A stretch of DNA of 64,000 nt. Source: SOKP01 sp048887165. Lineage in GTDB: Archaea; Asgardarchaeota; Lokiarchaeia; Sigyniarchaeales; SOKP01. The stretch spans positions 1 through 64,000 of the forward strand of contig JBHLJZ010000008.1 in the NCBI GenBank assembly GCA_048887165.1, written 5' to 3'. Below the pieces are notes generated by a model. The model did not search any database. It had not been told where the DNA came from and saw only the letters and a list, made by a program, of their open reading frames with translations. This document shows positions 54,687 through 63,833 of this stretch, piece by piece (within the stretch, counting starts at the first letter, position 1; every line of letters begins with the position of its first letter). The position numbers and the translations under genes were made by a program.

Positions 54687-56932
54687 TGACAAAAATAAAT
54701 GTAAATGGCGAAGAAATTCACGTAGAAATGACAAATGGGGAATTTGGAAAGGTTAAGGATTTATTAGATCGGAATCCTAACATAACTGAATTAGGCATGT
54801 TTGATGTTATGTGGAGTGAGCATTGTTCTTATAAATCATCACGTCCAAAATTGAGATTATTTGAAGATGCTGAAGATGAGTATGATTATGTTTTAGCAGG
54901 TCCTGGTCAAGATGCAGGGGTAATTGATATTGGAGATGGATACGCTTTAGCTTTTCGAATTGAATCTCATAATCATCCTTCTGCTATTGAACCTTATCAT
55001 GGTGCTGCTACAGGTATAGGTGGAATAATTAGAGATATATTATGTATGGGTGTTCGACCTATAGCTTTATTAGATCCTTTAAGATTTGGCCGATTAAAAG
55101 ATAATCCACATTCTCAGTGGTTGTTTAAGTATGTAGTTAAGGGTATTGCAGATTATGGTAATTGTACAGGAATCCCTACAATAGGGGGAGAAGTTGAATT
55201 TGATGATAGTTTTGAGAGTAATTGTATCGTAAACGTAGCATGTATAGGATTGGGAACAATAGAAGATTTTAAGCATGCTCCTAGTAGAGCGTATAATCCT
55301 GGTGATTATGTAGTTCTAATGGGTGGTTCTACAGGTAGAGATGGAATTCACGGAGTAACTTTTGCTTCTCGTACTTTAACAGAAATGTCTGAAGCAGATA
55401 GACCAGCAGTTCAAATTGGTGATCCTTTTACAAAAAAAATGATTATTGAAGCTACTTTGGAAGCTGTTAAGACGGGATATGTAAGAGGTTTGAAAGATCT
55501 TGGGGGAGGTGGATTGACTTGTGCCACAAGTGAATTAACTGGAGATGGAAATACAGGAGCACGGGTAGATTTGAGAAAAGTTTTTACTAGAGAACCGGGT
55601 ATGAATTCATATGAAATTATGCTTTCAGAATCACAAGAACGAATGGCTTTTATTATCAAACCTGACGGATTAGAAACAGTTCTTGATGTATTTAAAAAAT
55701 ATGAAATGAGTTTTGCCGTAATTGGTAGAACTGACGAATCAAAAGTTCTTAGAGTATTCGATGGTGAAAATCTTGTAGTAAATATCCCTTCAAAAGCACT
55801 CTCTGAATCGCCAACATTTATACGGGAAGAGAAACGACCTTCTTATCTGGATAAATTACTTGCACAAAAAACTCCAAAGCCTAATTTAGGATTAGATGAA
55901 ATAGTTTATAGACTAATAGCATCTGAAAATATTTGTAGTAAAGAGTGGGTTTACCGACAATATGATCATGAAGTCGGTGTTAGATCAGTTGTCAAATGTG
56001 GTGAAGGAGATGCAGGTGTTCTGAGAATAATTGGTACTGATAAGTTTATAGCTGCGAGTGTTGGAATTAATTCAAAGCACTGTTTCTTAGATCCATACGA
56101 AGGAGCTAAAGGAGGACTAGTTGAAGAGTGTAGTAATATAATTGTAAATGGAGCAAAACCAATGGCAATGGTTAATTGCTGCAATTTCGGGAATCCAGAA
56201 AAACCTGAGTCTTTCTGGTATTTTTCGAGATCAGTCGATGGTATGAATGATTTCTGTAGAAAATTAAGGATTCCTATAGTAGGAGGAAACGTTTCTTTCT
56301 ATAATGAAGATGAAGTTAAGAATAGAGCAATAAAAGCAACACCTATGATAATGATTGTGGGACTCATCGAAGGTGAAGAAAATATAATCACACTTCCTTT
56401 TAAGAATACAAGAGATGATATCTTAATAATTGGGGAAACAAAGGCAGAATTAGGAGGGTCTGAATATAACTCAGTTATTCATAATATTGAGGGTGGGATC
56501 CCACCTAAATGTGATGAAGCGATAATTAGAGCAACCTGGGATTTTCTTTTTGAATTATATGAAAAAGATTTAGTAAAAGCTAATCACGATGTTAATAAGG
56601 GTGGATTTATAATTACGATTGCTGAAATGTGCTTTAAAAATAAATTAGGAGCAGATCTAGATCTTACTGCCTACCATAATAATGATTTAAGAGACGATGA
56701 ATTATTATTTAGTGAGTCACTAGGGAGGTTTATAATTGAAGCTGATCCAAAAGATACAGATAATATTCTGAAATTAGCGGGAAAATTTCATGTTATTGTT
56801 GAAAAAATAGGAGTTATAATTCATGACCCAAAAATAAATATCAAGGGATTAAAAGATAGAGAAATCACCTTAGACCTAGAAAAAATGAAAAAATTACATG
56901 AATCAACAATTCCTGAACTAATGGAAATTTAA
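54686..56932 (+). CDS. purL: Phosphoribosylformylglycinamidine synthase II PurL
   Basis: The 748-residue small-type PurL converts FGAR to FGAM with ATP and PurQ-derived ammonia. Key blocks are FDVMWSEHCSYKSSRPKLR, IESHNHPSAIEPYHGAATG, GGSTGRDGIHG, LKDLGGGGLTCATSELTG and IPIVGGNVSFYNE. It is full length. The purF ribosome-binding site lies 23 bp after its stop, so purF is probably co-transcribed. Confidence 0.97.
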   Translation: MTKINVNGEEIHVEMTNGEFGKVKDLLDRNPNITELGMFDVMWSEHCSYKSSRPKLRLFEDAEDEYDYVLAGPGQDAGVIDIGDGYALAFRIESHNHPSAIEPYHGAATGIGGIIRDILCMGVRPIALLDPLRFGRLKDNPHSQWLFKYVVKGIADYGNCTGIPTIGGEVEFDDSFESNCIVNVACIGLGTIEDFKHAPSRAYNPGDYVVLMGGSTGRDGIHGVTFASRTLTEMSEADRPAVQIGDPFTKKMIIEATLEAVKTGYVRGLKDLGGGGLTCATSELTGDGNTGARVDLRKVFTREPGMNSYEIMLSESQERMAFIIKPDGLETVLDVFKKYEMSFAVIGRTDESKVLRVFDGENLVVNIPSKALSESPTFIREEKRPSYLDKLLAQKTPKPNLGLDEIVYRLIASENICSKEWVYRQYDHEVGVRSVVKCGEGDAGVLRIIGTDKFIAASVGINSKHCFLDPYEGAKGGLVEECSNIIVNGAKPMAMVNCCNFGNPEKPESFWYFSRSVDGMNDFCRKLRIPIVGGNVSFYNEDEVKNRAIKATPMIMIVGLIEGEENIITLPFKNTRDDILIIGETKAELGGSEYNSVIHNIEGGIPPKCDEAIIRATWDFLFELYEKDLVKANHDVNKGGFIITIAEMCFKNKLGADLDLTAYHNNDLRDDELLFSESLGRFIIEADPKDTDNILKLAGKFHVIVEKIGVIIHDPKINIKGLKDREITLDLEKMKKLHESTIPELMEI

Positions 56933-56954
56933 TTATAGGAAAGTTTATAATCTG

Positions 56955-56960
56955 AAGGAG
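56955..56960 (+). promoter_or_regulatory. Ribosome-binding site of purF
   Basis: AAGGAG sits 10 bases before an ATT at 56971 and 109 bases before the first in-frame ATG at 57070. Its place supports initiation at the ATT. Confidence 0.6.
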
Positions 56961-56970
56961 CTGTTAAAAT

Positions 56971-58407
56971 ATTTTTAGTAAACAAGAATTAAGAGAATAT
57001 TGTGGTGTTTTCGGTATAAGTTGCGATGATTACAGTTATTCCGTCTCAGCTTTAATATATTCTGGACTTATGGCTCTCCAACATCGAGGACAAATATTTT
57101 CAGGCATATCGATAAACACATATGGAAAAAAACTTATAAATTATAAAGATAAAGGTTTAGTTTCCAAAGTTCTCAATCCTAAAAAGTTGAAAACGATAAT
57201 TGGAAATATTGGTATTGGTCATGTCTGTTATGGTAAACCTACTTGTAAAAGTGTTGAAGATGCACAACCTTATCACTTAAAAATTAATGATTTGGAGTTT
57301 TCAATAGCAATAAATGGTACTCTTACCAACTATAATGAGATTTATCATAAATTAACTAAAATGGGAAGAGTATTTACAGGTAAATCTGATGTTGAATTAA
57401 TATCTGTTTTAATTGAGACTTTTCTTAAGTTTTCAGATAGCAGGATTGATACTTTAAAAAAAGTAATGAATCTAATAAATGGAGCTTATTCTATTCTTAT
57501 TTTATTTGATGATGGAAATATTTATGCGATACGGGATCCAAAAGGATATAAGCCATTATGTTATGGAAAATTGAGTGTTGAAAATAAAAATTTCTTTATT
57601 GTTTCATCAGAATCATGTGCTGTTGATGTAATTGGCGGAAATCTAATTAATGATATAAAACCCGGTGAAATAGTGAATGTTCATCCTGTAGATGGGATTA
57701 AGAAGTATCAAGGTATAACTGATAAAGCTCATGGAGTTTGTCAATTTGAGTATGTTTATTTTGCTAGACCAGATTCTATAATAGATGGTATCCCCGTTGG
57801 AGATGTAAGATATAAATTGGGCCAAAATTTAGCTGAGGCTGATAATTATTTCTCTGAAAATGCTATCGTTGTCCCAATACCAGATTCAGGGAGAAGTGCT
57901 GCAATGGGTTATTCTTGGAAATCTAAGATCCCTTATGACGAAGGATTAATGAAAAATAGATATTTGTGGCAGCTTAAAAGTGATGTAGAAGAAAAATTAA
58001 ATCCTATTAAAGAAGTAGTGAAAAATAAAGATATTATCTTGGTAGATGATTCTATTATTAGTGGAAATACCATGAAAAAGATAATATCTATGCTTAGAAG
58101 TGCAAAAGCAAAATCTATTCATGTTCGAATAAGTTGTCCACCCATTATAAAGAATTGCGATTTTAACGATAGTATTTCTAATCGAGAATTATTAATATCT
58201 TATCAAGCTAAATTAAGAAATTATGACAATTTTAATGATGAGATGAAAGATTTCATTGGAGCTGACAGCCTTAAGTTCCAGAGTATTGAAGGGTTGCTTA
58301 ATGCTATTGGGAAAGAAGAGGATTATTTATGTATAGATTGTTTAAAAGAATATTGTTCTATAACGGAAGATTTTAATAAACATAAAATGGAAATTTTAAG
58401 CAATTAA
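56971..58407 (+). CDS. purF: Amidophosphoribosyltransferase PurF, non-canonical ATT start
   Basis: The first ATG is at 57070, but the frame is open back to 56968 and encodes REYCGVFGIS just upstream. That Cys (codon at 57001) is the catalytic nucleophile of the glutaminase domain, so translation must begin before it. No ATG, GTG or TTG lies between the in-frame stop at 56965 and this Cys; ATT at 56971 is the only near-cognate start and follows an AAGGAG site. It gives a 478-residue protein with a 10-residue propeptide before the Cys, as in the B. subtilis type. The C-terminal phosphoribosyltransferase domain has IILVDDSIISGNTMKK, the PRPP-binding loop. PurF commits PRPP to purine synthesis. 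Confidence 0.92.
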   Translation: MFSKQELREYCGVFGISCDDYSYSVSALIYSGLMALQHRGQIFSGISINTYGKKLINYKDKGLVSKVLNPKKLKTIIGNIGIGHVCYGKPTCKSVEDAQPYHLKINDLEFSIAINGTLTNYNEIYHKLTKMGRVFTGKSDVELISVLIETFLKFSDSRIDTLKKVMNLINGAYSILILFDDGNIYAIRDPKGYKPLCYGKLSVENKNFFIVSSESCAVDVIGGNLINDIKPGEIVNVHPVDGIKKYQGITDKAHGVCQFEYVYFARPDSIIDGIPVGDVRYKLGQNLAEADNYFSENAIVVPIPDSGRSAAMGYSWKSKIPYDEGLMKNRYLWQLKSDVEEKLNPIKEVVKNKDIILVDDSIISGNTMKKIISMLRSAKAKSIHVRISCPPIIKNCDFNDSISNRELLISYQAKLRNYDNFNDEMKDFIGADSLKFQSIEGLLNAIGKEEDYLCIDCLKEYCSITEDFNKHKMEILSN

Positions 58408-58542
58408 ACACATAGATTTGCCGCTAATAGTCGTATGTTCTATGATCACGAACATTTTTAGATTATAATAAATAATTTGAAATACCCCAAATTATTTTTA
58501 CTAAATTGTTTTTTGATTATTTCTTAATATGAGTGGAGAATA

Positions 58543-58761
58543 TTGAGAGCGCGTGCCTGTATTAAATGTAAAGAATATACCGTTATTCATCCAAGTAATC
58601 CTTTAAATCAATTAAAAATTAGTGCTTTTGAGAAAAGACATCATCTTCACACACTTATAACCGTAAATCTTGACGAAATTAAGGATGAGTATCAATTATA
58701 TAAAAATAACGGTTCTCAAAATAATTCTGAAAATAATAGTAATTCATATAATTATGTGTAG
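58543..58761 (+). CDS. Conserved archaeal zinc-binding small protein
   Basis: The 72-residue protein starts at TTG 58543 and opens RARACIKCKEYTVIHPSNPLN, with a CxxC motif and later His residues (EKRHHLHTLITVNLDEIKDEY). This pattern recalls a widespread short archaeal protein of unknown function. The Asn/Ser-rich C-terminal tail is not part of that core. It stands alone after purF on the same strand and converges on the HAD phosphatase gene. Confidence 0.65.
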   Translation: MRARACIKCKEYTVIHPSNPLNQLKISAFEKRHHLHTLITVNLDEIKDEYQLYKNNGSQNNSENNSNSYNYV

Positions 58762-58804
58762 TTTATGATTTTTTAATTCTATTTTTAGTTTTAATCAAAA
58801 TAAG

Positions 58805-59587
58805 CTAAATATAATCTAGTATCGAAGCAAATGTCTTGATAACATGATTTGGCTTTATTTTTTCAATTGATGGATTATAGAATTTTCCTTTTCCAGTTTC
58901 AACAAGTACTGCTCGTATATTAGCATTTATTGCACCTTGAATATCAGATTCTATGTCATCACCAATAACGATGGATTCGTCATTAGTTAGTTTGATTCGT
59001 TTCAAAGCTTGGTCAAAATAATCTTTTGATGGTTTTCCAAATATTCTTGCTTTAATATTTGCTGCATTAGCTATCAAATTTACGAATGAGCCGGTATCTA
59101 TTACCGGTTCTCCTTCATGATCAAGAAAGTATTTATTTCCTTGAGTACCCAATAGCTTTGCACCTTTTAACACATATTTAAACGCTTGGTTTAAGCGATT
59201 AACATCCCAATTATCACGAAAATCACCAATAACCACATAATCAGGTATTTCAGAACCCTTAACTTGAGAAAATTCTTGAAATTCTTTCTTAACTTCCATT
59301 GTTGTCACTAAAAACAATCGTTTATCAGGAGATTTAGATAAGAATTCTTTTAATGCTATGATAGGAGTAAATATCTCTTCTTTAAAGACAGTGAATCCTA
59401 GATTCTGCAAATTCTTGTAAATTGTTTGGGGTGTCTTGCTGTCAGTATTTGTGAAAAACAATAATTTAATGCCTTCTTTGCGAAGGTTATTAACGGCTTT
59501 TATAGCCCCTTCAGTTGGTTTTCCTTTAAAGTAGAGAGTTCCGTCTATATCAGAGAGAATTCCCTTAACGTTTTCTAATTTTTTCAT
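58805..59587 (-). CDS. HAD superfamily IIA phosphatase (LHPP/NagD-like)
   Basis: The 260-residue protein has HAD motif I SDIDGTLYF, in which the first Asp is the nucleophile, motif II FFTNTD, Lys in RIFGKPSKDYF, and motif IV GDDIESDIQGAINA. The cap (about 80-180) is of the C2 type found in NagD, p-nitrophenyl phosphatase and LHPP. The substrate is unknown; small phosphorylated metabolites are likely. It follows the helical-repeat gene by 24 bp on the same strand. Confidence 0.85.
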   Translation of the reverse strand: MKKLENVKGILSDIDGTLYFKGKPTEGAIKAVNNLRKEGIKLLFFTNTDSKTPQTIYKNLQNLGFTVFKEEIFTPIIALKEFLSKSPDKRLFLVTTMEVKKEFQEFSQVKGSEIPDYVVIGDFRDNWDVNRLNQAFKYVLKGAKLLGTQGNKYFLDHEGEPVIDTGSFVNLIANAANIKARIFGKPSKDYFDQALKRIKLTNDESIVIGDDIESDIQGAINANIRAVLVETGKGKFYNPSIEKIKPNHVIKTFASILDYI

Positions 59588-59611
59588 TATTAATTATTTA
59601 AAAAAAGGATT

Positions 59612-60232
59612 TTATATTTTATATCTTGAAATAAATTCTTTGGCGTTCCTTACGGTACTAGGACTACTGCTTTTTAATCCCTTTTTTATAAATTCAATTA
59701 TTCTATTTTTATCCTTCGCATCATCAAAAAATTCACTAAGAAAATTAATAATATCTCCTTTAATTAAATCCTTGCGACTTGTATTATGGTGAGTTTTATC
59801 AATATTTAGCAAAATAGATGTAATTTTTGATCTTAAATTTGGTTTAGCAGCAGCAATTCTCCTAGCAAATATAGCTAGCTTTCTAGCAACCATAACACTT
59901 TTATCATCAATAAGATTAAAATAATGATCGCAAATTTTTTCAAATTTCTTTTCTCTATCTATAGCAGTTAAATTTGAAATAGTAGAAATTGCTATTGACT
60001 TGTGATAAGAATTTTTACTATCTAATAACTCAACAAAGAATTCCCAGTCTGGATAAACTATCTCAGGATTTTTCTCACTTAAAATCTCTAAAGCAATAGC
60101 ATTTGGATACCTCACTTTCTCATCTTTAGCTGTAACTCCATCCAATAGTTCAGAAAGATATTTTTTTTCTTGTAATACTCGTTTTACTATATTTTCTGCT
60201 TGAATTTCGGCATCTTTTTTAGTTATAGACAT
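59612..60232 (-). CDS. HEAT-like helical repeat protein
   Basis: The 206-residue protein consists of helix pairs of about 35-40 residues (for example YPNAIALEILSEKNPEIVYP, then SYHKSIAISTISNLTAIDREK, then DKSVMVARKLAIFARRIAAAK), ending STVRNAKEFISRY, as in HEAT/armadillo-like scaffolds. No catalytic motif or membrane segment is seen. Protein binding is inferred. It is upstream of the HAD phosphatase on the same strand, and about 490 bp of gene-free DNA lies on its other side. Confidence 0.6.
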   Translation of the reverse strand: MSITKKDAEIQAENIVKRVLQEKKYLSELLDGVTAKDEKVRYPNAIALEILSEKNPEIVYPDWEFFVELLDSKNSYHKSIAISTISNLTAIDREKKFEKICDHYFNLIDDKSVMVARKLAIFARRIAAAKPNLRSKITSILLNIDKTHHNTSRKDLIKGDIINFLSEFFDDAKDKNRIIEFIKKGLKSSSPSTVRNAKEFISRYKI

Positions 60233-60721
60233 AGTAAGTTAAATTTGGGATTTATTAAAAATAACTAGATAGCAATTAATTTATAACTACTCAATGTTTT
60301 ACTAAAAAAAATTTAAAATATATTCAAAAAAAAAATACAGAAATTAGAAACAAAGAAAAAAAGAAAATAGATTGGTGGTTTTTTAATAAATTTATCATGT
60401 GAAATAATGAGAATTTTAGAGCTGGATTTGCTTAAAATAAATTTTATCTCCTTTTTAATAAATCACCTTATTTGCTTAATTACCAATTCTATTTGTGTGG
60501 GAATTGTGTCCCATTGTGAAAATAATATCATAAGAAACTTATAAATCTTTCGGATTTTTTAGATTAATTGTTATTTCCTAAAATTTTTTTATCATTATCA
60601 ATTTTATATGAAAAAAATTAAGTTAATCATAGTATAGATTTATTACAACTAGAAAATTGTTCAAAAAATTAATAGAGTTAGAATAATTTCCTTTTGTATT
60701 AATTTTGCACTAAGAACTGTT
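60233..60721. other. Gene-free interval with two small hairpins
   Basis: The 489 bp hold no convincing gene. A hairpin TGGGA-ATTGTG-TCCCA lies at 60498-60513 in a locally less AT-rich patch, and AAATC-TTTCG-GATTT followed by T residues at 60543-60560 looks like a terminator on the plus strand. A short non-coding RNA ending near 60560 is possible but not shown. A run of A and T precedes both. Confidence 0.3.
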
Positions 60722-61318
60722 ATGAAAATTGCTATCGACATTGATGGTGTTTTAATTGATTTAATGGTAGAATATTGTAAAATCTTCAATTCAATATATG
60801 GCACCAATTATAAAAAGGATGATGTGTCCAACTGGGAATTTTTTAACGATTGGGGGATAACTGAAGAAAAAGCTTTTGCTGTGTTTAATCAGATCTATGA
60901 GGATTCTATGTCCGTTCCTTTTATTGATAGTGAAGCCCCAAGTGTTATGGAAAACCTTAATTTGAAACATGAGGTTTCTATTGTTTCAGCAAGAGAATCA
61001 CAATTTAAAGCACCTATAATAAAGAAATTAAATTTTCATAATATTAAAAAAAACATACATTATAAAGAACTCATTTTATTAACACATAAGCCATATGATC
61101 TAAAGTTGAGTGAACATTTTGATTTATACGTTGATGATAATCCAAATTTGGTTGAACCCATTAAAAAGCTAAAGAACAAGTTCCTATTATTATACAATCA
61201 ACCCTGGAATCAAAATTCCAAATGTGAAAATAATGTAATAAGAGTATACAATTGGAAAGAAGTACGTAAAGAAATAAATAATTTACAAATAAAAATGATT
61301 AAAAAAAAGAAGGATTAA
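60722..61318 (+). CDS. HAD superfamily hydrolase (5'(3')-deoxyribonucleotidase-like)
   Basis: The 198-residue protein opens with HAD motif I IAIDIDGVLIDLM (Asp nucleophile and second Asp), has motif II SIVSARES and motif IV LYVDDNPNLVEP. The short insert between motifs I and II (about residues 20-75) matches the C1 cap of nucleotidase-type HADs. The function is likely nucleotide or small-metabolite dephosphorylation. It converges on the symporter gene after 13 bp. Confidence 0.75.
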   Translation: MKIAIDIDGVLIDLMVEYCKIFNSIYGTNYKKDDVSNWEFFNDWGITEEKAFAVFNQIYEDSMSVPFIDSEAPSVMENLNLKHEVSIVSARESQFKAPIIKKLNFHNIKKNIHYKELILLTHKPYDLKLSEHFDLYVDDNPNLVEPIKKLKNKFLLLYNQPWNQNSKCENNVIRVYNWKEVRKEINNLQIKMIKKKKD

Positions 61319-61331
61319 AATTATTTTTAAA

Positions 61332-62768
61332 TTAGAATCCAAGTTCTTTAAGTTTTTGTTTATTTTTCATCCATATTTGTGGTGTAATAGGGTAGAACTT
61401 CCAATAGATTAAAGTACAAATAGTTAGAATTATTGCAGGGATCCACCCCATATGGAAAGCTATACCTATTTGCGCTAAAGGAGTTTGGGGTGTTATTCCA
61501 GGTGCTGGATCTTCAAAAAAACCAGTAAGGATATGCATAATTGCAAAAATAGCAACCTGAGCTCCGCGAGCAAATCGAGAGAGAAACGATGCTACACCTA
61601 CAGTTGCACCCCTCCTCGGTGATTTTGTTAATATTACTCTCTCATCAAGAACATCTGCAAAATATACTGTGAATAAAGCCCAAAAATTTCCCATTGTTAA
61701 TCCCAAAATGGTCATACTTACCAGTGAAAACCATATATTCCATATAGAAAATGGGACTAGAGTTGTTCCACCTATTAAACATACTCCTCCTATTAGAGCA
61801 GATTTCTTGTTATTTTGGAGTTTTTTTGCAATCCGAATCCAAATGGGAACTGATATTATAGCAGCTTGTAAAAATGTCGCGAATAACAGTATCATATTGA
61901 TTGGAGTGCCAAATGGCGGTCCAGGTAATACATAATTAGCAGCAAAAGGTATGGAAGCTGTTAAAGATCCCGTGACCACTTGAAAACCGAAAAACAGAAT
62001 AATGTAATAAACAAAACTTTTTTGTTTTAAGGTTGATTTTAAGGCAGATATAAAGCTTTCAGGCTTCTCTTTACTTATATAATATCTCTCAATGATTTCT
62101 TTATTCTCATGCATTCCAGGGAGAAATAATAAAGAAATCGGTGCTATTGTACCAACAATAAGCCATATCATCGGTATATAAGCTGCTTGAACGTCTATTT
62201 CTCCACCGCCAAAAAGACCAAGTATTATTGGAGGGACAATATTTGCAACAGGTAAAGCTATCATGGAAAGAGGGGTTCCCCAACCTCTAGCCCTTCTACG
62301 AGCTCTGTCAGTCCGAAATTTATCAGGAAATAGTGCTTCTATATTGACAAAACAGAGCGTGTAAAGACTATCGAATAAAACAGTTGTGAATACAATCCAC
62401 CCAAAAAAAGGGAGTGGATCTGTCGATGGGTTTCCTGCAGGGGGCATAAAAACGAGAGCAAGCACAAAGTTTGCGGGGATTATGCCAATCACAATCCAAA
62501 TGAACCTTTTTCCCACTTTTCTTGTATATTTCGTTACTCGATCTGTAAGATGACCAATTAAAGGATCATTTATTGCATCCCAGACAGTGAAGATGACCAT
62601 CGCCCAAAACACATATACTATATTTAAACCAACGACAGCCTCGTAAAAGAAAATTAGATATGAATTAAATACTCCATACGCCAACATACTCCAGAAACCG
62701 CTTAATCCGTAAGAAATGGTATTAGGTAATGAAGGTTCTTTATAAGTTAATTCGTTAGTTTCATTCAT
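61332..62768 (-). CDS. GPH-type (MelB-like) sugar:cation symporter
   Basis: The 478-residue protein has about 12 membrane helices and the glycoside-pentoside-hexuronide family layout: NTISYGLSGFWSMLAYG at the start, DAINDPLIGHLTDRVTKYTRKVGKRF in the first loop (the conserved DxxxDPxxGxxxDR-like motif), and the LYTLCFVNIEALFPDKF segment. Family members couple uptake of sugars or glycosides to proton or sodium flow. The cargo is not predictable. It lies 159 bp downstream of the PIG-L deacetylase gene on the same strand, so it may bring in an N-acetylated sugar. Confidence 0.88.
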   Translation of the reverse strand: MNETNELTYKEPSLPNTISYGLSGFWSMLAYGVFNSYLIFFYEAVVGLNIVYVFWAMVIFTVWDAINDPLIGHLTDRVTKYTRKVGKRFIWIVIGIIPANFVLALVFMPPAGNPSTDPLPFFGWIVFTTVLFDSLYTLCFVNIEALFPDKFRTDRARRRARGWGTPLSMIALPVANIVPPIILGLFGGGEIDVQAAYIPMIWLIVGTIAPISLLFLPGMHENKEIIERYYISKEKPESFISALKSTLKQKSFVYYIILFFGFQVVTGSLTASIPFAANYVLPGPPFGTPINMILLFATFLQAAIISVPIWIRIAKKLQNNKKSALIGGVCLIGGTTLVPFSIWNIWFSLVSMTILGLTMGNFWALFTVYFADVLDERVILTKSPRRGATVGVASFLSRFARGAQVAIFAIMHILTGFFEDPAPGITPQTPLAQIGIAFHMGWIPAIILTICTLIYWKFYPITPQIWMKNKQKLKELGF

Positions 62769-62927
62769 TCATAAATCACTAATTTTTTCTGTTATATTTC
62801 TAAAGTTTTTTTCATTTAAAGTAAAGATTAAAATATACTTTATCAAGGATTTATATAAAGATTCCTCACCGAAAAGAGAGAAATTGGACAAAAAAATATA
62901 ATTTTTGAAAGGGAAAAAAAATTGATT

Positions 62928-63770
62928 TTAATAAATTTTAGGTTTCTCAGGGGGATTTCCAAGCATTTCTGATACTAGTTCTTGAAAATTGTCAAAATGA
63001 CCAGGTAAAGTTTTTTGAACATAAAAAGATTCTGCAGCTTTCAAGGTTACATTTTTACCAATAGCTGTTCCCACAGATCGGAGGAGTCTATTGGCGTATT
63101 TAGTAAGTTTTTTCATTTGTTCTGGTGTAACGAATGCTGGATCGATATTTGGAGCAAATAAATCAGCTAAGAGAGTTAAAGTGGCTTCAAACCTTAATGC
63201 AGCTTTAACTTTTTTTTCAAGAGTAGATGTAATATCAATAAAAACATTAGGTTTGTGGCCAAGGAATCCCATAAACCATACTTCAGAACATGCATAGGGT
63301 TCTATTCCTTCTTTTAATTGTTCAGAGTATAGTAGTGGAAAAGCGGAAAATGCACCTGCTTCTGCTGCCATTCTACCCACAATAACATGATCAGGATGAA
63401 CTTCATATTTTACCCAAGGATCAAACGTCACTACTCTATCTGCTTTTAATTTCCTAACATAAAATACGAGTCTTTCTCTGAGCATGGGGCCATCAATGAA
63501 TCCCGCATCTGGGTAATCCAATATAATAGTTTCTTTAAATCCCAGAATTTGATTAGATTCTCTAAGTTCTTTTTCTCTCATATCAGCAACTTGCTTTTTT
63601 GTTAAATTAGGGTTTAAGGTTCCCACTTCTCCTCTAGTACAACATAAAGCATATATATTATGACCCTCTTCGGCCCACCTTGCTAAGGTTCCAGCACTAA
63701 AAAACGATAAATCATCTGGATGTGCAAATATAGCTAAAATATTCAACGATTTAGATTCCATCATATTCAC
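62928..63770 (-). CDS. PIG-L/LmbE family deacetylase
   Basis: The 280-residue zinc-dependent deacetylase has FAHPDDLSFFSAGTLARWA, where His and the first Asp bind zinc and the second Asp is the base, CTRGEVGT, and VHPDHVIVG with another zinc His. Family enzymes remove acetyl groups from GlcNAc-containing substrates. The start is GTG 63770 or ATG 63764. It sits upstream of the GPH symporter gene on the same strand, so the pair could take up and deacetylate an amino sugar, which inferentially links to the hexosamine genes. Confidence 0.9.
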   Translation of the reverse strand: MNMMESKSLNILAIFAHPDDLSFFSAGTLARWAEEGHNIYALCCTRGEVGTLNPNLTKKQVADMREKELRESNQILGFKETIILDYPDAGFIDGPMLRERLVFYVRKLKADRVVTFDPWVKYEVHPDHVIVGRMAAEAGAFSAFPLLYSEQLKEGIEPYACSEVWFMGFLGHKPNVFIDITSTLEKKVKAALRFEATLTLLADLFAPNIDPAFVTPEQMKKLTKYANRLLRSVGTAIGKNVTLKAAESFYVQKTLPGHFDNFQELVSEMLGNPPEKPKIY

Positions 63771-63833
63771 TTTTTGAATTATATTTAATTGTATTAAGGA
63801 ATAGTAACAGAAAAAGTTGAATCTTCAAAAACT

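Noticed and set aside
57070..57072. ATG at 57070 as the purF start
   Set aside because: It would remove the catalytic Cys and the first 33 residues of the glutaminase domain, which are encoded in frame upstream.
60407..60544. A 45-codon reading frame in the gene-free interval
   Set aside because: The composition is that of AT-rich non-coding DNA, there is no ribosome-binding site, and it overlaps the hairpins.
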